Shown here: positions 46,275-55,908 of the stretch, piece by piece
Numbering within the stretch: position 1 is the first letter of the stretch
Layout of the letters: every line of letters starts with the position of its first letter
From: Parapontixanthobacter sp963736595
GTDB taxonomy: Bacteria; Pseudomonadota; Alphaproteobacteria; Sphingomonadales; Sphingomonadaceae
Direction: 5' to 3'
DNA length: 64,000 bases
Assembly (NCBI GenBank): GCA_963736595.1
Contig: CAVTPG010000011.1
Span: 248,001 to 312,000 of the forward strand
Program-made: the position numbers and the translations under genes
The notes under the pieces: model-generated
Told to the model about the DNA's origin: nothing
The model's input: only the letters and a program-made list of their open reading frames with translations
Databases searched by the model: none

Positions 46275-47232
46275 TTGCACATTGCTTTTCCCTTACAGGG
46301 GTCGGTCTCTGCGCCTGTCGCAGCGCCGCAAGCATTATCGCTGTTCGAGCGCCAATCGCTTGCCATCAGCCGCATAAATCTTTGCTATTTTTGGCGGCAC
46401 AAGCGCTTGCCCGATCTGACTCACGCGCCGCGTTTTACCGAGCTGGTTCAGCGCCGCAAGCTATACGGTCGCGACCCGCGCCATCCGCTGATGATGGACA
46501 AGATCGCTGCCAAAACGATTGCGCGTCGCACACTTGGCCCCGATTGGATCACACCCACGGCCTGGGTTGGCGATGTCCTGCCCGCTGCGCCGCCTGTCGA
46601 TGTGCCATTCATCGTCAAAGCGCGGCATGGCTGCAATCAATTTCGCGTGTTTCGCAAAGCGCCGACCGCCGATGGAATGGCAGGCTATGCGCAGGCTTGC
46701 GGCAAAGTGGTGCGCGCAGCCTTATGGAAAATGGTTGGACGAGTGGGCGTATCGCGATGTTCCACGCGGCGTCATTATCGAACCGTTGTTGCAACCTGAC
46801 CAGGAGTTGCCGCTCGATTACAAGATATATGTGTTCGGCGGGCGGGCAACTCATGTGCAGTTGCATCTGGATCGTGCGCGCTCGCACCGCTGGATATTGC
46901 ATGATCGTGACTGGACACCGCTTGCTGGTCGCGATGGTGCGCAGCCACCGCCCCAAAGCCTTACAGCGATGCTGGATGCAGCGGAGCAACTTGCGCGCGG
47001 CCACCAATTTCTCCGCGTGGATTTTTATGAGATCGATCAGCGTCCGGTGTTCGGAGAGTTTTGTCTGTATCCCGGATCGGGCCTTGATCCTTTCGCGCAA
47101 GACTGGATGGATTTCGAGCTTGGCTCACTGTGGCACGCGGCGCACAGGACGGTCGTTTCATCGTCAGAAGCGCGAATTTCTTTGACTTCTGATGTTAACG
47201 CTCCCACATGGGCCGCAACGAAATGCGCTTAA
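46275..47232 (+). CDS. TupA-like ATP-grasp (amidoligase-type) protein, frame interrupted at about 46708
   Basis: Predicted ATP-grasp ligase of about 318 residues. The first frame carries MDKIAAKTIARRTLG and PFIVKARHGCNQFRVF; the second carries EWAYRDVPRGVIIEPLL, LPLDYKIYVFGGRATHVQLH, RFL... and YEIDQRPVFGEFCLYPGSG. This order matches the TupA-like ATP-grasp family, often found near polysaccharide genes. An extra G at about 46707 breaks GKWCAQPYGKWLDEWAYR; the span is one base over a multiple of three. The start is unclear: TTG 46275 is the first in-frame option. Substrate unknown. Confidence 0.75.
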
Positions 47233-47395
47233 CCAGCGTGAAGCGGCGGATTTGCTAAGGCAATCTGCCCCGGCCGCATTTCGCTTCTTTTTTCACAGAG
47301 CCTCCCTTTTCACGTGGGTTGTTCCAAACACCCAGCGTGACTGCGCGCCATTTCGGCTGCGTGGCTCTCACGCGTATATTTAAGAGTTATTACAT

Positions 47396-49318
47396 ATGAA
47401 ATTTACCGACCTCGGGCTGTCTCAGCCCGTTATTCAGGCGCTCGAACTCAAAGGTTACGACACGCCGACCCCCATTCAGGCGCAAGCCATTCCCGCCGTC
47501 TTGAGAGGCGACGACCTGCTGGGCGTTGCCCAGACCGGAACCGGCAAAACGGCGGCCTTCATGCTGCCGTCGATCGACCGTTTGCGGCAAAGCGACCGTC
47601 ACGCTCCGCGCAAAGGTTGCCGGATGCTCGTGCTGGCGCCGACGCGCGAACTGGCGGGCCAAATTGCCCAGTCGGCGCGTGACTATGCCGCATTGGCTGC
47701 GATGAAAGTTGCCAGCGTTGTCGGCGGTACATCTGTCGGGCGCGACCGGCAGAAGCTGGCGCGCGGCGTTGATATCATGGTGGCAACACCGGGCCGTTTG
47801 CTCGACCTTATCGATCAGCGCGCTTTCCATCTCGACGGGGTAGAAATTCTGGTGCTGGACGAGGCCGATCAGATGATGGACCTCGGCTTTATTCACGCTC
47901 TGAAGCGCATCGTATCGCTGCTTCCGCCAAAACGTCAGACGCTGTTCTTCTCGGCAACGATGCCCAAGGCGATTAAGGATTTGGCGTCGGCTTATCTCAC
48001 TGATCCGGTGCAAGTCGCCGTAACCCCGACCGCAACGACTGCGGAACGGATCGACCAGTATTTGCTGATGGTACAGCAGGGCGAAAAGCAGGATTTGCTT
48101 GAAATGATCCTGTCGGGCCGACACGAAGTTCCGGGCAAATTCGAGCGTATCCTGATTTTCACGCGCACGAAACACGGCGCGGACCGGGTCGTGAAGAAGC
48201 TGGAACAGGCGGGCATTCGCTCAAACGCGATCCACGGCAACAAGTCTCAGCCTCAACGGCAGCGGGCTTTGAGCGAGTTCAAAAGCGCCAAAATTCCGAT
48301 CCTGATTGCAACCGATGTGGCTGCGCGCGGGATCGATATTCCGGGCGTTTCGCACGTCATCAATTACGAGCTGCCCAACGTGCCGGAGCAATATGTGCAC
48401 CGGATCGGGCGGACGGCTCGCGCGGGTGCCGACGGAATTGCGATTGCGTTTTGTGCCGAGGATGAGCGCGCTTATCTGAAAGACATTACCCGCAACACCG
48501 ATGCCAAGCTGGAGCGTTTGCCATTGCCGGATAATTTCCGCGCTGTGGTGGAAGGGGTTGGTCCGACCAAACCCGCCGCGAAACAGCAGCGTGGCCGTGC
48601 CAGCGTAACGCCGAAGCACCCCCGCAAACAGCACAAGCCGGACAATCGTCCGCGCAAAGGCCAGTCGCAAGGTGAACGTCGCGACAGTTTCGGCGGCGAT
48701 CGTGATGGTGCCAGAGAGGGCCAGCGCGAAGGTCAGCGTGATGGCCAACGTTCCGGTCAGCGCGACGGTGCCAAGCGCAAGCATCCGAGCCGCGCGGGAC
48801 GTCCTAATCGAGATGGCCAGCGCGATGGCCAGCGTGACAGCCAACGCGATGGTGCGCGTACTTCGGGGCATGAAGGTAGCCGTGGTGGCAGTCGCGATGA
48901 CAGTCGGCGCGACAATCGCGGCGCGGGTCGTCCTGATGCTCGCTCGGACAACCGTTCAGGCGAACGTTCAGGTTCCCGCCCTAATGAACGCAGCGGCGAA
49001 CGTAGCGGACAAGCTCCGCGACGCGGCCCATCCGATCGCGGATCATTTCGCGGTGACGGTGGCGAGCGGCGCTCAGGCCAGGGTGGCGAATCGCGCGGAC
49101 AATCGCGCAGCCAATCGCGGGGGCCAAGCGGCAGCCGCGATGGCGGAGGCGCGCGATCAGGTGGCGGCAATCGTGGCGGTCAAGGACGACCTAATGACCG
49201 TTCCGGCGATCGCTCCGGTGGCCGCAGCAACGGGCCTTCCGGTGGCGGCAACGCACAGCGTTCCGGCTCACGCCCTAACGGCGGCAATCGTTCCGGTGGA
49301 TCGCGCGAGCGTTCATAA
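47396..49318 (+). CDS. DEAD-box ATP-dependent RNA helicase (RhlE-like) with RG-rich tail
   Basis: RNA helicase of 640 residues. Q motif GYDTPTPIQAQAIP, motif I AQTGTGKTAAF, Ia PTRELAG, II LDEADQMMDLG, III SATMP, IV LIFTRTKHGADRV, V TDVAARGIDI, VI HRIGRTARAG. Core ends near residue 370; the following 270 residues are a low-complexity tail rich in Gly, Arg, Ser, Asp and Gln with GQRDGQRDSQRDG and SGxR repeats, like the RGG tails that bind RNA. ATG 47396 follows TAAGAG. Likely acts in ribosome assembly or cold adaptation. Confidence 0.93.
   Translation: MKFTDLGLSQPVIQALELKGYDTPTPIQAQAIPAVLRGDDLLGVAQTGTGKTAAFMLPSIDRLRQSDRHAPRKGCRMLVLAPTRELAGQIAQSARDYAALAAMKVASVVGGTSVGRDRQKLARGVDIMVATPGRLLDLIDQRAFHLDGVEILVLDEADQMMDLGFIHALKRIVSLLPPKRQTLFFSATMPKAIKDLASAYLTDPVQVAVTPTATTAERIDQYLLMVQQGEKQDLLEMILSGRHEVPGKFERILIFTRTKHGADRVVKKLEQAGIRSNAIHGNKSQPQRQRALSEFKSAKIPILIATDVAARGIDIPGVSHVINYELPNVPEQYVHRIGRTARAGADGIAIAFCAEDERAYLKDITRNTDAKLERLPLPDNFRAVVEGVGPTKPAAKQQRGRASVTPKHPRKQHKPDNRPRKGQSQGERRDSFGGDRDGAREGQREGQRDGQRSGQRDGAKRKHPSRAGRPNRDGQRDGQRDSQRDGARTSGHEGSRGGSRDDSRRDNRGAGRPDARSDNRSGERSGSRPNERSGERSGQAPRRGPSDRGSFRGDGGERRSGQGGESRGQSRSQSRGPSGSRDGGGARSGGGNRGGQGRPNDRSGDRSGGRSNGPSGGGNAQRSGSRPNGGNRSGGSRERS
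48709..48858 (+). repeat. 12-bp-type internal repeats coding GQRDG units in the helicase tail
   Basis: Two runs of near-identical codons, roughly GATGGCCAGCGC/T, encode GQREGQRDGQRSGQRDG and DGQRDGQRDSQRDG. The unit is 12 bases and imperfect, so repeat number could vary between strains without shifting frame. Confidence 0.7.
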
Positions 49319-49453
49319 AGTTTCTCGGAACCGCATCGTCGGTTTAGAGCATTAACAAGTGATAGGGCGGGTGCAGTTGGCAAAGCCGATTGTGCCCGCC
49401 ATATCGTGTGACATTTGCAAGGCCGCATCCAAGGCCCGCTACAGGAGTTCTGC

Positions 49454-50804
49454 ATGGCCGACGCATATGATTTCGATCTGTTCACCATCGGAGCGGGTTC
49501 CGGCGGCGTGCGCGCGTCCCGTGTGGCCTCGGCACATGGTGCAAAAGTTGCGATAGCCGAGGAATATCGGGTCGGCGGCACCTGTGTTATTCGGGGCTGT
49601 GTGCCAAAGAAGATGCTCGTTTACGGCGCGCATTTTGCCGAAGATCTGGAAGATGCAAAAGCCTTTGGTTGGGAAATCGAGAACGCCACTTTCGATTGGG
49701 TGCGTTTGCGCGACAATGTGATGCGCGACATCGACCGGCTGAACGGTCTTTATACAGAGACGCTGGAAAATCACGACGTCACGATTTTTACGCAGCGCGC
49801 TGAGCTGACCGGACCACACGAAGTCACGCTCGCCGATGGGCAAGTGTTTACCGCCAAGCACATTCTGATTGCGACCGGCGCGACGCCGCTAGTGCCGAAA
49901 TTTCCTGGCAGCGAGCATGGCATCACTTCCAACGAGGCCTTCCATCTGGACGCAGTGCCAAAGCGCGCTTTGATCGTCGGGGCTGGTTACATCGCGAATG
50001 AATTTGCCGGCATTTTCCATCAGTTCGGCGGGCAAGTGACGATTATCAACCGGTCGGATACGCTGCTGCGCGGCTACGACCATTCCCTGCGCGATCGCCT
50101 GCTGAATATCTCGATGGCCAAGGGTATCCAGTTTCGCTTCAACACGACGATTTCCTCGATCACCAAACAGGACGATGGATCGATGAAAGTCGCGTTTGAT
50201 GGGTCCGACGATATGGACGTCGATTGCGTATTGTTCGCAACCGGTCGCAGTCCGAATACGCACGGCCTCGGCCTCGATGTTGCGGGCGTTGAAACTGGGC
50301 GAAAACGACGCAGTGGCCGTAAACGACCATTCGCAAACCAGCGTCGAACATATCTATGCGGTGGGCGATGTAACCGATCGGGTGCAGCTTACCCCGGTAG
50401 CCATTCGTGAGGGACAGGCCTTTGCCGACACCGTATTTGGCAACGATCCGAAAACGGTCGACTATGGCTGTATCCCGAGCGCGGTGTTCAGCCACCCGCC
50501 GATCGCCGCCGTCGGCATGACCGAAGGCGAGGCACGCAATGCGCTGGGCGCGGTAAAAGTCTATCAATCCGATTTTCGCCCGATGAAACACGTTGTCGCC
50601 GGGCGCAACGAGCGCGGTCTGTATAAAGTTGTGTGCGATGCGGCGAATGACCGGATCGTTGGCATTCACATGATCGGACCGGAAGCGCCGGAAATTATGC
50701 AAATGGCCGCTGTCGTCGTGAAAGCCGGGCTAACCAAAGCCGATCTCGATGCGACCACCGCGATCCACCCGACGATGGCCGAAGAGTTGGTGCTGCTGCG
50801 CTAA
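49454..50804 (+). CDS. gor: Glutathione-disulfide reductase, frame interrupted at about 50293
   Basis: FAD- and NADPH-dependent reductase of about 449 residues after correction. Redox motif GGTCVIRGCVPKKM, FAD motif GAGSGGVRASRVAS, NADPH motif IVGAGYIANEFAGIFHQFG, and C-terminal HPTMAEELVLL with the catalytic His. ATG 49454 has AGGAG at 49443-49447. After DVAGVE the frame is lost; deleting one A from AAA at 50292-50294 gives VELGENDAVAVNDHSQTS and the rest of the protein to 50804. The span is one base over a multiple of three. All functional motifs are intact apart from this. Confidence 0.92.
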
Positions 50805-50961
50805 GCCGCCACTGCCAACCCCTGATCCGCCTCGATCGTATCATTGTGGTGCATGAGGCGCGGACCCGGCCTTGCGCCATATGGGGCTTTCCTCAATACG
50901 CTCGCACAAAATGTGGTGGGCGAATCGGGCGCGCCCATTACCTGAGCAAATGGGGAATGGC

Positions 50962-51516
50962 ATGAATGTCTTGGCATCCAAGGGGCAGCTTCGCGCAAGC
51001 TTTATCCGCTGGTCGCTGCTGACCGTACCGGCGATTTTACTGCTGGGTTATTTATCGGCGGAATTGTCTGGTGATGTTGCGCAAAATGGCTGGTTCAATG
51101 CGCTGGAAAAGCCAGACATATTCCCGCCACCGGCAACTTTTGGGATCGTATGGGCCGTGTTGTGGGTGATGCTCGGCTTTGCGCTGGCTCTGGTCTGTGC
51201 CGCATGGGGGGCAAAGGGGCGCATATTGGCGATCGGTCTGTTTATCGTGCAATTCCTGCTCAGCCTGACATGGACGCCGGTATTTTTCGCCATGCGCGAT
51301 ATGAGTACGGCGCTGATCGTAATCGTTATGGTCGCCATTCTGGCCGCTATAACGACCGCTGCATTCTGGAAAGTGCGCGCCCTGGCAGGCTGGCTGATGG
51401 TCCCATATCTCGCCTGGATATTGTTCGCGACAGTGCTGAATTACCAGTTTCTGAGCGTCAATCCTGACGCCGATGCTTATGGCGCGCCCGGTGATTTGCA
51501 ACGCATGGAATTGTAG
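50962..51516 (+). CDS. tspO: TspO/MBR family sensory membrane protein
   Basis: Five-helix membrane protein of 184 residues. The signature WFNALEKPDIFPPPATFGIV (tryptophan-rich loop after helix 1) and FLLSLTWTPVFFAMRDMSTALI are typical, and WLMVPYLAWILFATVLNYQF is the last helix. In alphaproteobacteria TspO binds porphyrins and tunes photosynthesis or stress genes. ATG 50962 with GGGGA upstream is chosen over the upstream start at 50872. Confidence 0.93.
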   Translation: MNVLASKGQLRASFIRWSLLTVPAILLLGYLSAELSGDVAQNGWFNALEKPDIFPPPATFGIVWAVLWVMLGFALALVCAAWGAKGRILAIGLFIVQFLLSLTWTPVFFAMRDMSTALIVIVMVAILAAITTAAFWKVRALAGWLMVPYLAWILFATVLNYQFLSVNPDADAYGAPGDLQRMEL

Positions 51517-51569
51517 CGGCTTTTACAAGCGCGCTTGTCATTCTGAATAAGAAAACCCACATAACGCCC

Positions 51570-51818
51570 ATGCAGTCACAAAACCCCATGATCGCCGATT
51601 TCGTCAAACTCGCCAACAGCGCTGCCGGTACCTTTGCCGGAATGACGCGGGAGGCGCGCGAAGGCGCTCGCGAACGCTTGAAAGAAGCGATGGGCGGGAT
51701 GGATTTCGTGACGCGCGAAGAATTCGACGCGGTCAAGGCGATGGCAGCTAAAGCGCGCGAAGAAAACGAAGCGTTGGCCAAGCGTGTTGCCGCTCTGGAA
51801 GCCAAGCACACGGCGTAA
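51570..51818 (+). CDS. ubiK: Ubiquinone biosynthesis accessory factor UbiK family
   Basis: BMFP-type coiled-coil protein of 82 residues, MIADFVKLANSAAGTFAGMT at the start and EEFDAVKAMAAKAREENEAL near the end. UbiK helps assemble the soluble ubiquinone biosynthesis complex. It stands 53 bases after tspO on the same strand. No other ubi gene is near. Confidence 0.88.
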   Translation: MQSQNPMIADFVKLANSAAGTFAGMTREAREGARERLKEAMGGMDFVTREEFDAVKAMAAKAREENEALAKRVAALEAKHTA

Positions 51819-51905
51819 CGCGCTACACGCCGCTCTTGACGTAAGGCGGCGAAATCTCTCCTAGTTCCCTCGTATCAAAGCGCCGGATAATTGCACCGGC
51901 CAAGA

Positions 51906-51912
51906 ACAGGGG
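51906..51912 (+). promoter_or_regulatory. Ribosome-binding site before the S9 peptidase signal peptide
   Basis: ACAGGGG lies 7 bases before ATG 51920. It indicates that translation starts at the signal peptide, in the frame that is then lost near 51984. Confidence 0.6.
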
Positions 51913-51919
51913 ATTATTC

Positions 51920-54065
51920 ATGCGTCTGTCCATTTTTTCCGCGCTGCTTGTGACGCTGGCTCCGGCTGCGCTTACCATGCCGTACTATGGCGCAAGCGCA
52001 GCAGGACGAGGCGAGCGCCCCGGCAACGAGCGCGCAGGATTTGCCGACCCGCGCCTTTACCGGAGACGATGTTTTTCGCCTGTCGGGCGCAACCGATCCG
52101 CAGATTAGCCCCGATGGCAGCATGATCGCCTATACCCGCATAACCGGCGATATCATGACCGACCGCTTTGCCCCGTCCATTTGGCTGGTCGATGTCAGGA
52201 CTGGCGAGCAACGCCCGCTGGCCGCCTCTAATGGAGCGCATTATTCGCCGCGCTGGTCGCCCGACGGCAAGCGTGTCGCTTATTTCTCCACCGATGGCAG
52301 CAGCGGCGCGCAATTGCACGTTGCCTGGGTCGCATCCGGCGAAAGCCTGCGCGTGACCTCGATGGCAGACAGCCCCTCATCTCTCGCATGGTCGCCCGAT
52401 GGCCGGATGATTGCGTACACCATGCTGGTTTCCGATAGCGGGCCGAAGCTGGGCAAAGCACCGGCGAAACCCGAAGGCGCGGAATGGGCCAAGCCGCTGC
52501 AAATCGTGGATCGTGTAACATGGAAGCGGGATGGGCAGGGGTATTTGAAGCCCGGCTTTAGTCAGGCGTTCGTCGTGCCGGCTGATGGCGGATCGGCGCG
52601 CCGCGTTACCAGCGGCGAATGGGATGCCAGTGGACCGCTCAGCTGGACGGATAATTTTACCCTGCTGTTTGCCGGATTGCGCGAGGAAAACTGGCAATTG
52701 GAAGCGCTGGAAAGCGAGATTTACGCGGTCGATACGCGCAATGGCTTCATCACTGCGCTGACGGATCGCAAAGGGCCGGACATGATGCCGGTCGCTTCTC
52801 CCGATGGCCGCCGGATCGCATATCTGGGCTTCGATGATGTGGGCAATTCCTACGAAAATGCCGAGCTATACGTGATGGATCGCGACGGATCGAACAAGCG
52901 CGCTTTAACGGCCAGTTTCGACCGCAGCATTCAAGGTCTGCAATGGGCGGGCAATAACGCGCTTTACGTATCCTATGATGATGAGGCGGACATTAAAGTC
53001 GCGCGGGTTAGCATGGATGGGTCGCGCCGTGTGGTGGCCGAAGGGCTGAAGCCCGGACGTATTGCGGACCGTCCCTACACCGGGGGCGATTTCAGCATCA
53101 GCGATGGCGGAACGCTGGCCTTTACGGCTGGCGACATTACCAGCCCCGCCGATCTGTTCGTCAAGTCCGGTGGCAATGCGCGCCGCCTGACCGCGCTCAA
53201 TGCCAATGTCATGGCAGCCAAGGACATTGCGGCAACGCGCAAGCTCACCGTGACTGCGCCCGATGGCCGCGATGTTCCGGCCTGGATCGTCGAGCCGGTG
53301 GGCCGAATGCCGGGTGAGCGGGTGCCGCTGATCCTGGAAATACATGGCGGACCGAACACGGCTTACGGCCCATTATTCGCCACCGATATGCAGCTTTACG
53401 CCGCCGCCGGATATGCCGTGCTGTTTACCAATCCGCGTGGCTCGACCTCCTATGGCGAGGAATTTGCGCAACTGATCGAGAAGAATTATCCCGGCCCTGA
53501 CTATGACGATTTGATCGCGGCGGTCGATGCCGCAATTGCCGATGGCGTTGCCGACCCTGACAATCTGTTCGTGACGGGTGGCTCGGGCGGCGGTGTGCTG
53601 ACCAGCTGGATCGTCGGCAAAACGGATCGGTTCGCTGCGGCTGCAACACAGAAGCCGGTTATTAACTGGACGAGCGAGGCGCTGACGGCGGATCTGGCGG
53701 TCTATGCGACGCGCTACTGGTTCGATGCGCTGCCGTGGGAAGCGCCAATGGAATATTGGCGGCGTTCGCCCCTGTCGCTGGTTGGCAATGTGACGACGCC
53801 GACGCTGGTCGTGGTGGGCGAGAAGGATTACCGCACGCCGCTGTCGGAATCCGAGCAATATTATACGGCCCTGCAACTGGAGGGCGTCGATACCGCGCTC
53901 GTCACCGTGCCCGATGCCAGCCACAGCTTCACCGCACGCCCGTCGCAAAGTGCAGCCAAGGCCAGCGCCATCATTGCGTGGTTCGACCGTTATCGCGACA
54001 AGCCGCCGGTCGATGGCGACAATCGCGATATTCGCACAATGACGGAAGATAGCGGCAGCCAATAA
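51920..54065 (+). CDS. Secreted S9 family (prolyl oligopeptidase/DPP-like) serine peptidase, frame interrupted at about 51984
   Basis: Peptidase of about 714 residues after correction. ATG 51920 starts the signal peptide MRLSIFSALLVTLAPAALT; the mature protein then continues in a shifted frame, MAQAQQDEASAPATSAQD, if one base is removed near 51984. The span is one base over a multiple of three. An N-terminal beta-propeller region (DPQISPDGSMIAYTRITG; SPRWSPDGKRVAYFS) precedes the alpha/beta-hydrolase domain with nucleophile GGSGGGVLTSW, Asp in VVGEKDYRTP and His in DASHSFTARP. Likely cleaves short peptides in the periplasm or outside. Confidence 0.88.
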
Positions 54066-54124
54066 CAAGCGGCCAATAACAATCGGCCAATAACAAGCAG
54101 CCAATTACAAGCAGCCAATAACAA
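54055..54124. repeat. Five-copy 14-bp tandem repeat GCAGCCAATAACAA
   Basis: Units at 54055, 54069, 54083, 54097 and 54111 differ at only a few bases (GCGGCC, TCGGCC, GCAGCC starts; one AATTACAA). The first copy spans the S9 peptidase stop codon (TAA at 54063-54065), and the rest fills the 100-base gap before recO. Unit length is not a multiple of three, so gains or losses alter only noncoding sequence beyond the stop. No transposon or CRISPR features are present. Confidence 0.92.
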
Positions 54125-54169
54125 GCACCGCGCTTGCGATAGTGGACGGCTCGCGCCACAGCATTGTTT

Positions 54170-54814
54170 ATGCAATTACGCGCGCCAGCCATCATCGTCT
54201 CCGCTCGTCCGCATGGCGAAACGGCGGTGATTGCGCGCATGATGACGCAAGAGGCGGGGCTGGTCGCTGCCTATATTGCGGGTGGACGCGGGCGGCATTT
54301 GCGCCCGATCGTGGTGCCGGGCAATCTGGTTGAAGCCGACATTCGCAGCAAGACCGACAACCAGCTGCCGTTTGCGCGGCTGGAGCTGACAAAAAGTCGC
54401 GGGCCGTGGCTGTCCGAACCGTTGCCTGCTGCTGCGATCCTGTGGGTGACATCGCTTCTGGCCAGAGTGCTGCCCGAACAGCAGGCCTCGCCCGCTGTCT
54501 TTGCGACCCTGTCCGCCGTGCTGGATGCGATTTGCGCGGCACCATCGGCACGCGGCTGGCTTCCGGCACTGGTGACATACGAACGGTTGTTGCTGCGAGA
54601 GCTGGGCTATGGCGGTGGCCGTATCCCGAGCATGGGCGCAATCGCGCCGATGGCCCGAGCGAGGCCGGCTGATGGCGAAGATATCGAGGACACTTTTGCG
54701 CGCTTTGAAAAACTTGGCCCGGCGATAGAAAACTACCTGCTTGCCGAGGCGCATGGCGATGTTATGGCCGCGCGAAATCTGCTGCGCGCGCGGCTGAAAC
54801 GGATGCTGACATGA
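54170..54814 (+). CDS. recO: DNA repair protein RecO
   Basis: Recombination mediator of 214 residues that loads RecA on SSB-coated DNA. N-terminal OB-fold MQLRAPAIIVSARPHGETAVIARMMTQ and YIAGGRGRHLRPI are typical; the C-terminal helical domain has LLLRELGYGGGRIP and GDVMAARNLLRARLKRML. ATG 54170 is preferred to the TTG at 54164. The stop overlaps the leuB start (ATGA). Confidence 0.9.
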   Translation: MQLRAPAIIVSARPHGETAVIARMMTQEAGLVAAYIAGGRGRHLRPIVVPGNLVEADIRSKTDNQLPFARLELTKSRGPWLSEPLPAAAILWVTSLLARVLPEQQASPAVFATLSAVLDAICAAPSARGWLPALVTYERLLLRELGYGGGRIPSMGAIAPMARARPADGEDIEDTFARFEKLGPAIENYLLAEAHGDVMAARNLLRARLKRMLT

Positions 54815-55869
54815 AGATTGCCATATTTGCGGGAGACGGGATTGGTCCCGAAGTCACTGCCGAAGCGCGGCGGGTGCTGGACGCCTTAAGCCTGCCTGAT
54901 CTGACAATCTTCGAAGGCGATGTCGGCGCGGTTGCGTATCAGCGGCACGGTGTTCCGCTGCCGCCCGAAACGCTGGACATGGCCCGCGCTGCCGATGCTG
55001 TGCTGCTGGGCGCGGTAGGCGATCCGTCCTGCGATGATCTGGCCCGGCATTTGCGGCCCGAACAGGCCATTCTGGGCTTGCGCAAAGAGCTGGACCTGTT
55101 TGCCAATTTGCGGCCAGCAAAGGCGTTCAAGGGGCTGGAACATCTGTCTGCATTAAAGCCGGACATTGCCGCCAGCATCGATTGCCTGATTGTACGCGAA
55201 TTGACCGGCGATGTGTATTTCGGCGAGAAAGGCGTGGACGAGCGACCCGATGGCTCGCGCACAGGATGGGACCGAATGTCCTACTCTTCCACCGAAGTCG
55301 CGCGCATCGCCAAGATCGCCTTCGAGGCGGCGGCCAAACGGGCAGGGCGCTTGCTCAGCGTCGATAAAGCCAATGTGCTGGAAACCAGCCGCGTGTGGCG
55401 TGAAACGATGCTGGATGTGGCCAGCAATTATCCCGATATTACGCTCGACCATATGTATGTCGATAATGCCGCCATGCAGCTGGTCCGCGCTCCCGGCGAA
55501 ATCGACGTGCTGGTCACGGGCAATCTGTTTGGCGATATTCTATCCGATCAGGCCAGCGCCTGCGTCGGGTCGATCGGTTTGCTGGCCAGCGCATCGTTGG
55601 GCGACCGCAAGACTTCATATGGCACATTTGGATTATACGAGCCGATCCACGGCAGCGCGCCCGATATTGCAGGGCAAGGCGTCGCCAATCCGGTGGCGGC
55701 AATCCTGTCGCTGGCGATGATGCTGCGCCATTCGCTTGGCCGCCAAGAGGATGCTGTGCGGATCGAAACAGCGGTGGAACAGACCTTGGGTGACGGCATT
55801 TTCGGCCGCGATCTCGGCGGCGATGCGTCCACGAAGGCTATCGGCGATGCCGTACTGGCGCGGCTGTAG
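54811..55869 (+). CDS. leuB: 3-isopropylmalate dehydrogenase
   Basis: Leucine-biosynthesis dehydrogenase of 352 residues: MKIAIFAGDGIGPEVTAEARR at the N-terminus, IVRELTGDVYFGEKG, the Mg2+-substrate site in YPDITLDHMYVDNAAMQLV and FGDILSDQASACVGSIGLLAS, and GSAPDIAGQGVANPVA. The start overlaps the recO stop, so the genes share a transcript. Downstream metZ begins 39 bases later. Confidence 0.96.
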   Translation: MKIAIFAGDGIGPEVTAEARRVLDALSLPDLTIFEGDVGAVAYQRHGVPLPPETLDMARAADAVLLGAVGDPSCDDLARHLRPEQAILGLRKELDLFANLRPAKAFKGLEHLSALKPDIAASIDCLIVRELTGDVYFGEKGVDERPDGSRTGWDRMSYSSTEVARIAKIAFEAAAKRAGRLLSVDKANVLETSRVWRETMLDVASNYPDITLDHMYVDNAAMQLVRAPGEIDVLVTGNLFGDILSDQASACVGSIGLLASASLGDRKTSYGTFGLYEPIHGSAPDIAGQGVANPVAAILSLAMMLRHSLGRQEDAVRIETAVEQTLGDGIFGRDLGGDASTKAIGDAVLARL

Positions 55870-55908
55870 AGTTGCGCAGCAGGCCCAAGCAATTTAACGG
55901 CTGATCCC

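Noticed and set aside
46252..46275. GGTTCGAGG sequence resembling a tRNA T-loop
   Set aside because: No matching acceptor stem, D-loop or anticodon arm around it.
48672..49355. 227-residue alternate frame in the helicase tail
   Set aside because: Product of repetitive GC-rich codons in the third frame.
54055..54124. Possible CRISPR array
   Set aside because: Units are directly adjacent without spacers and are only 14 bases long.
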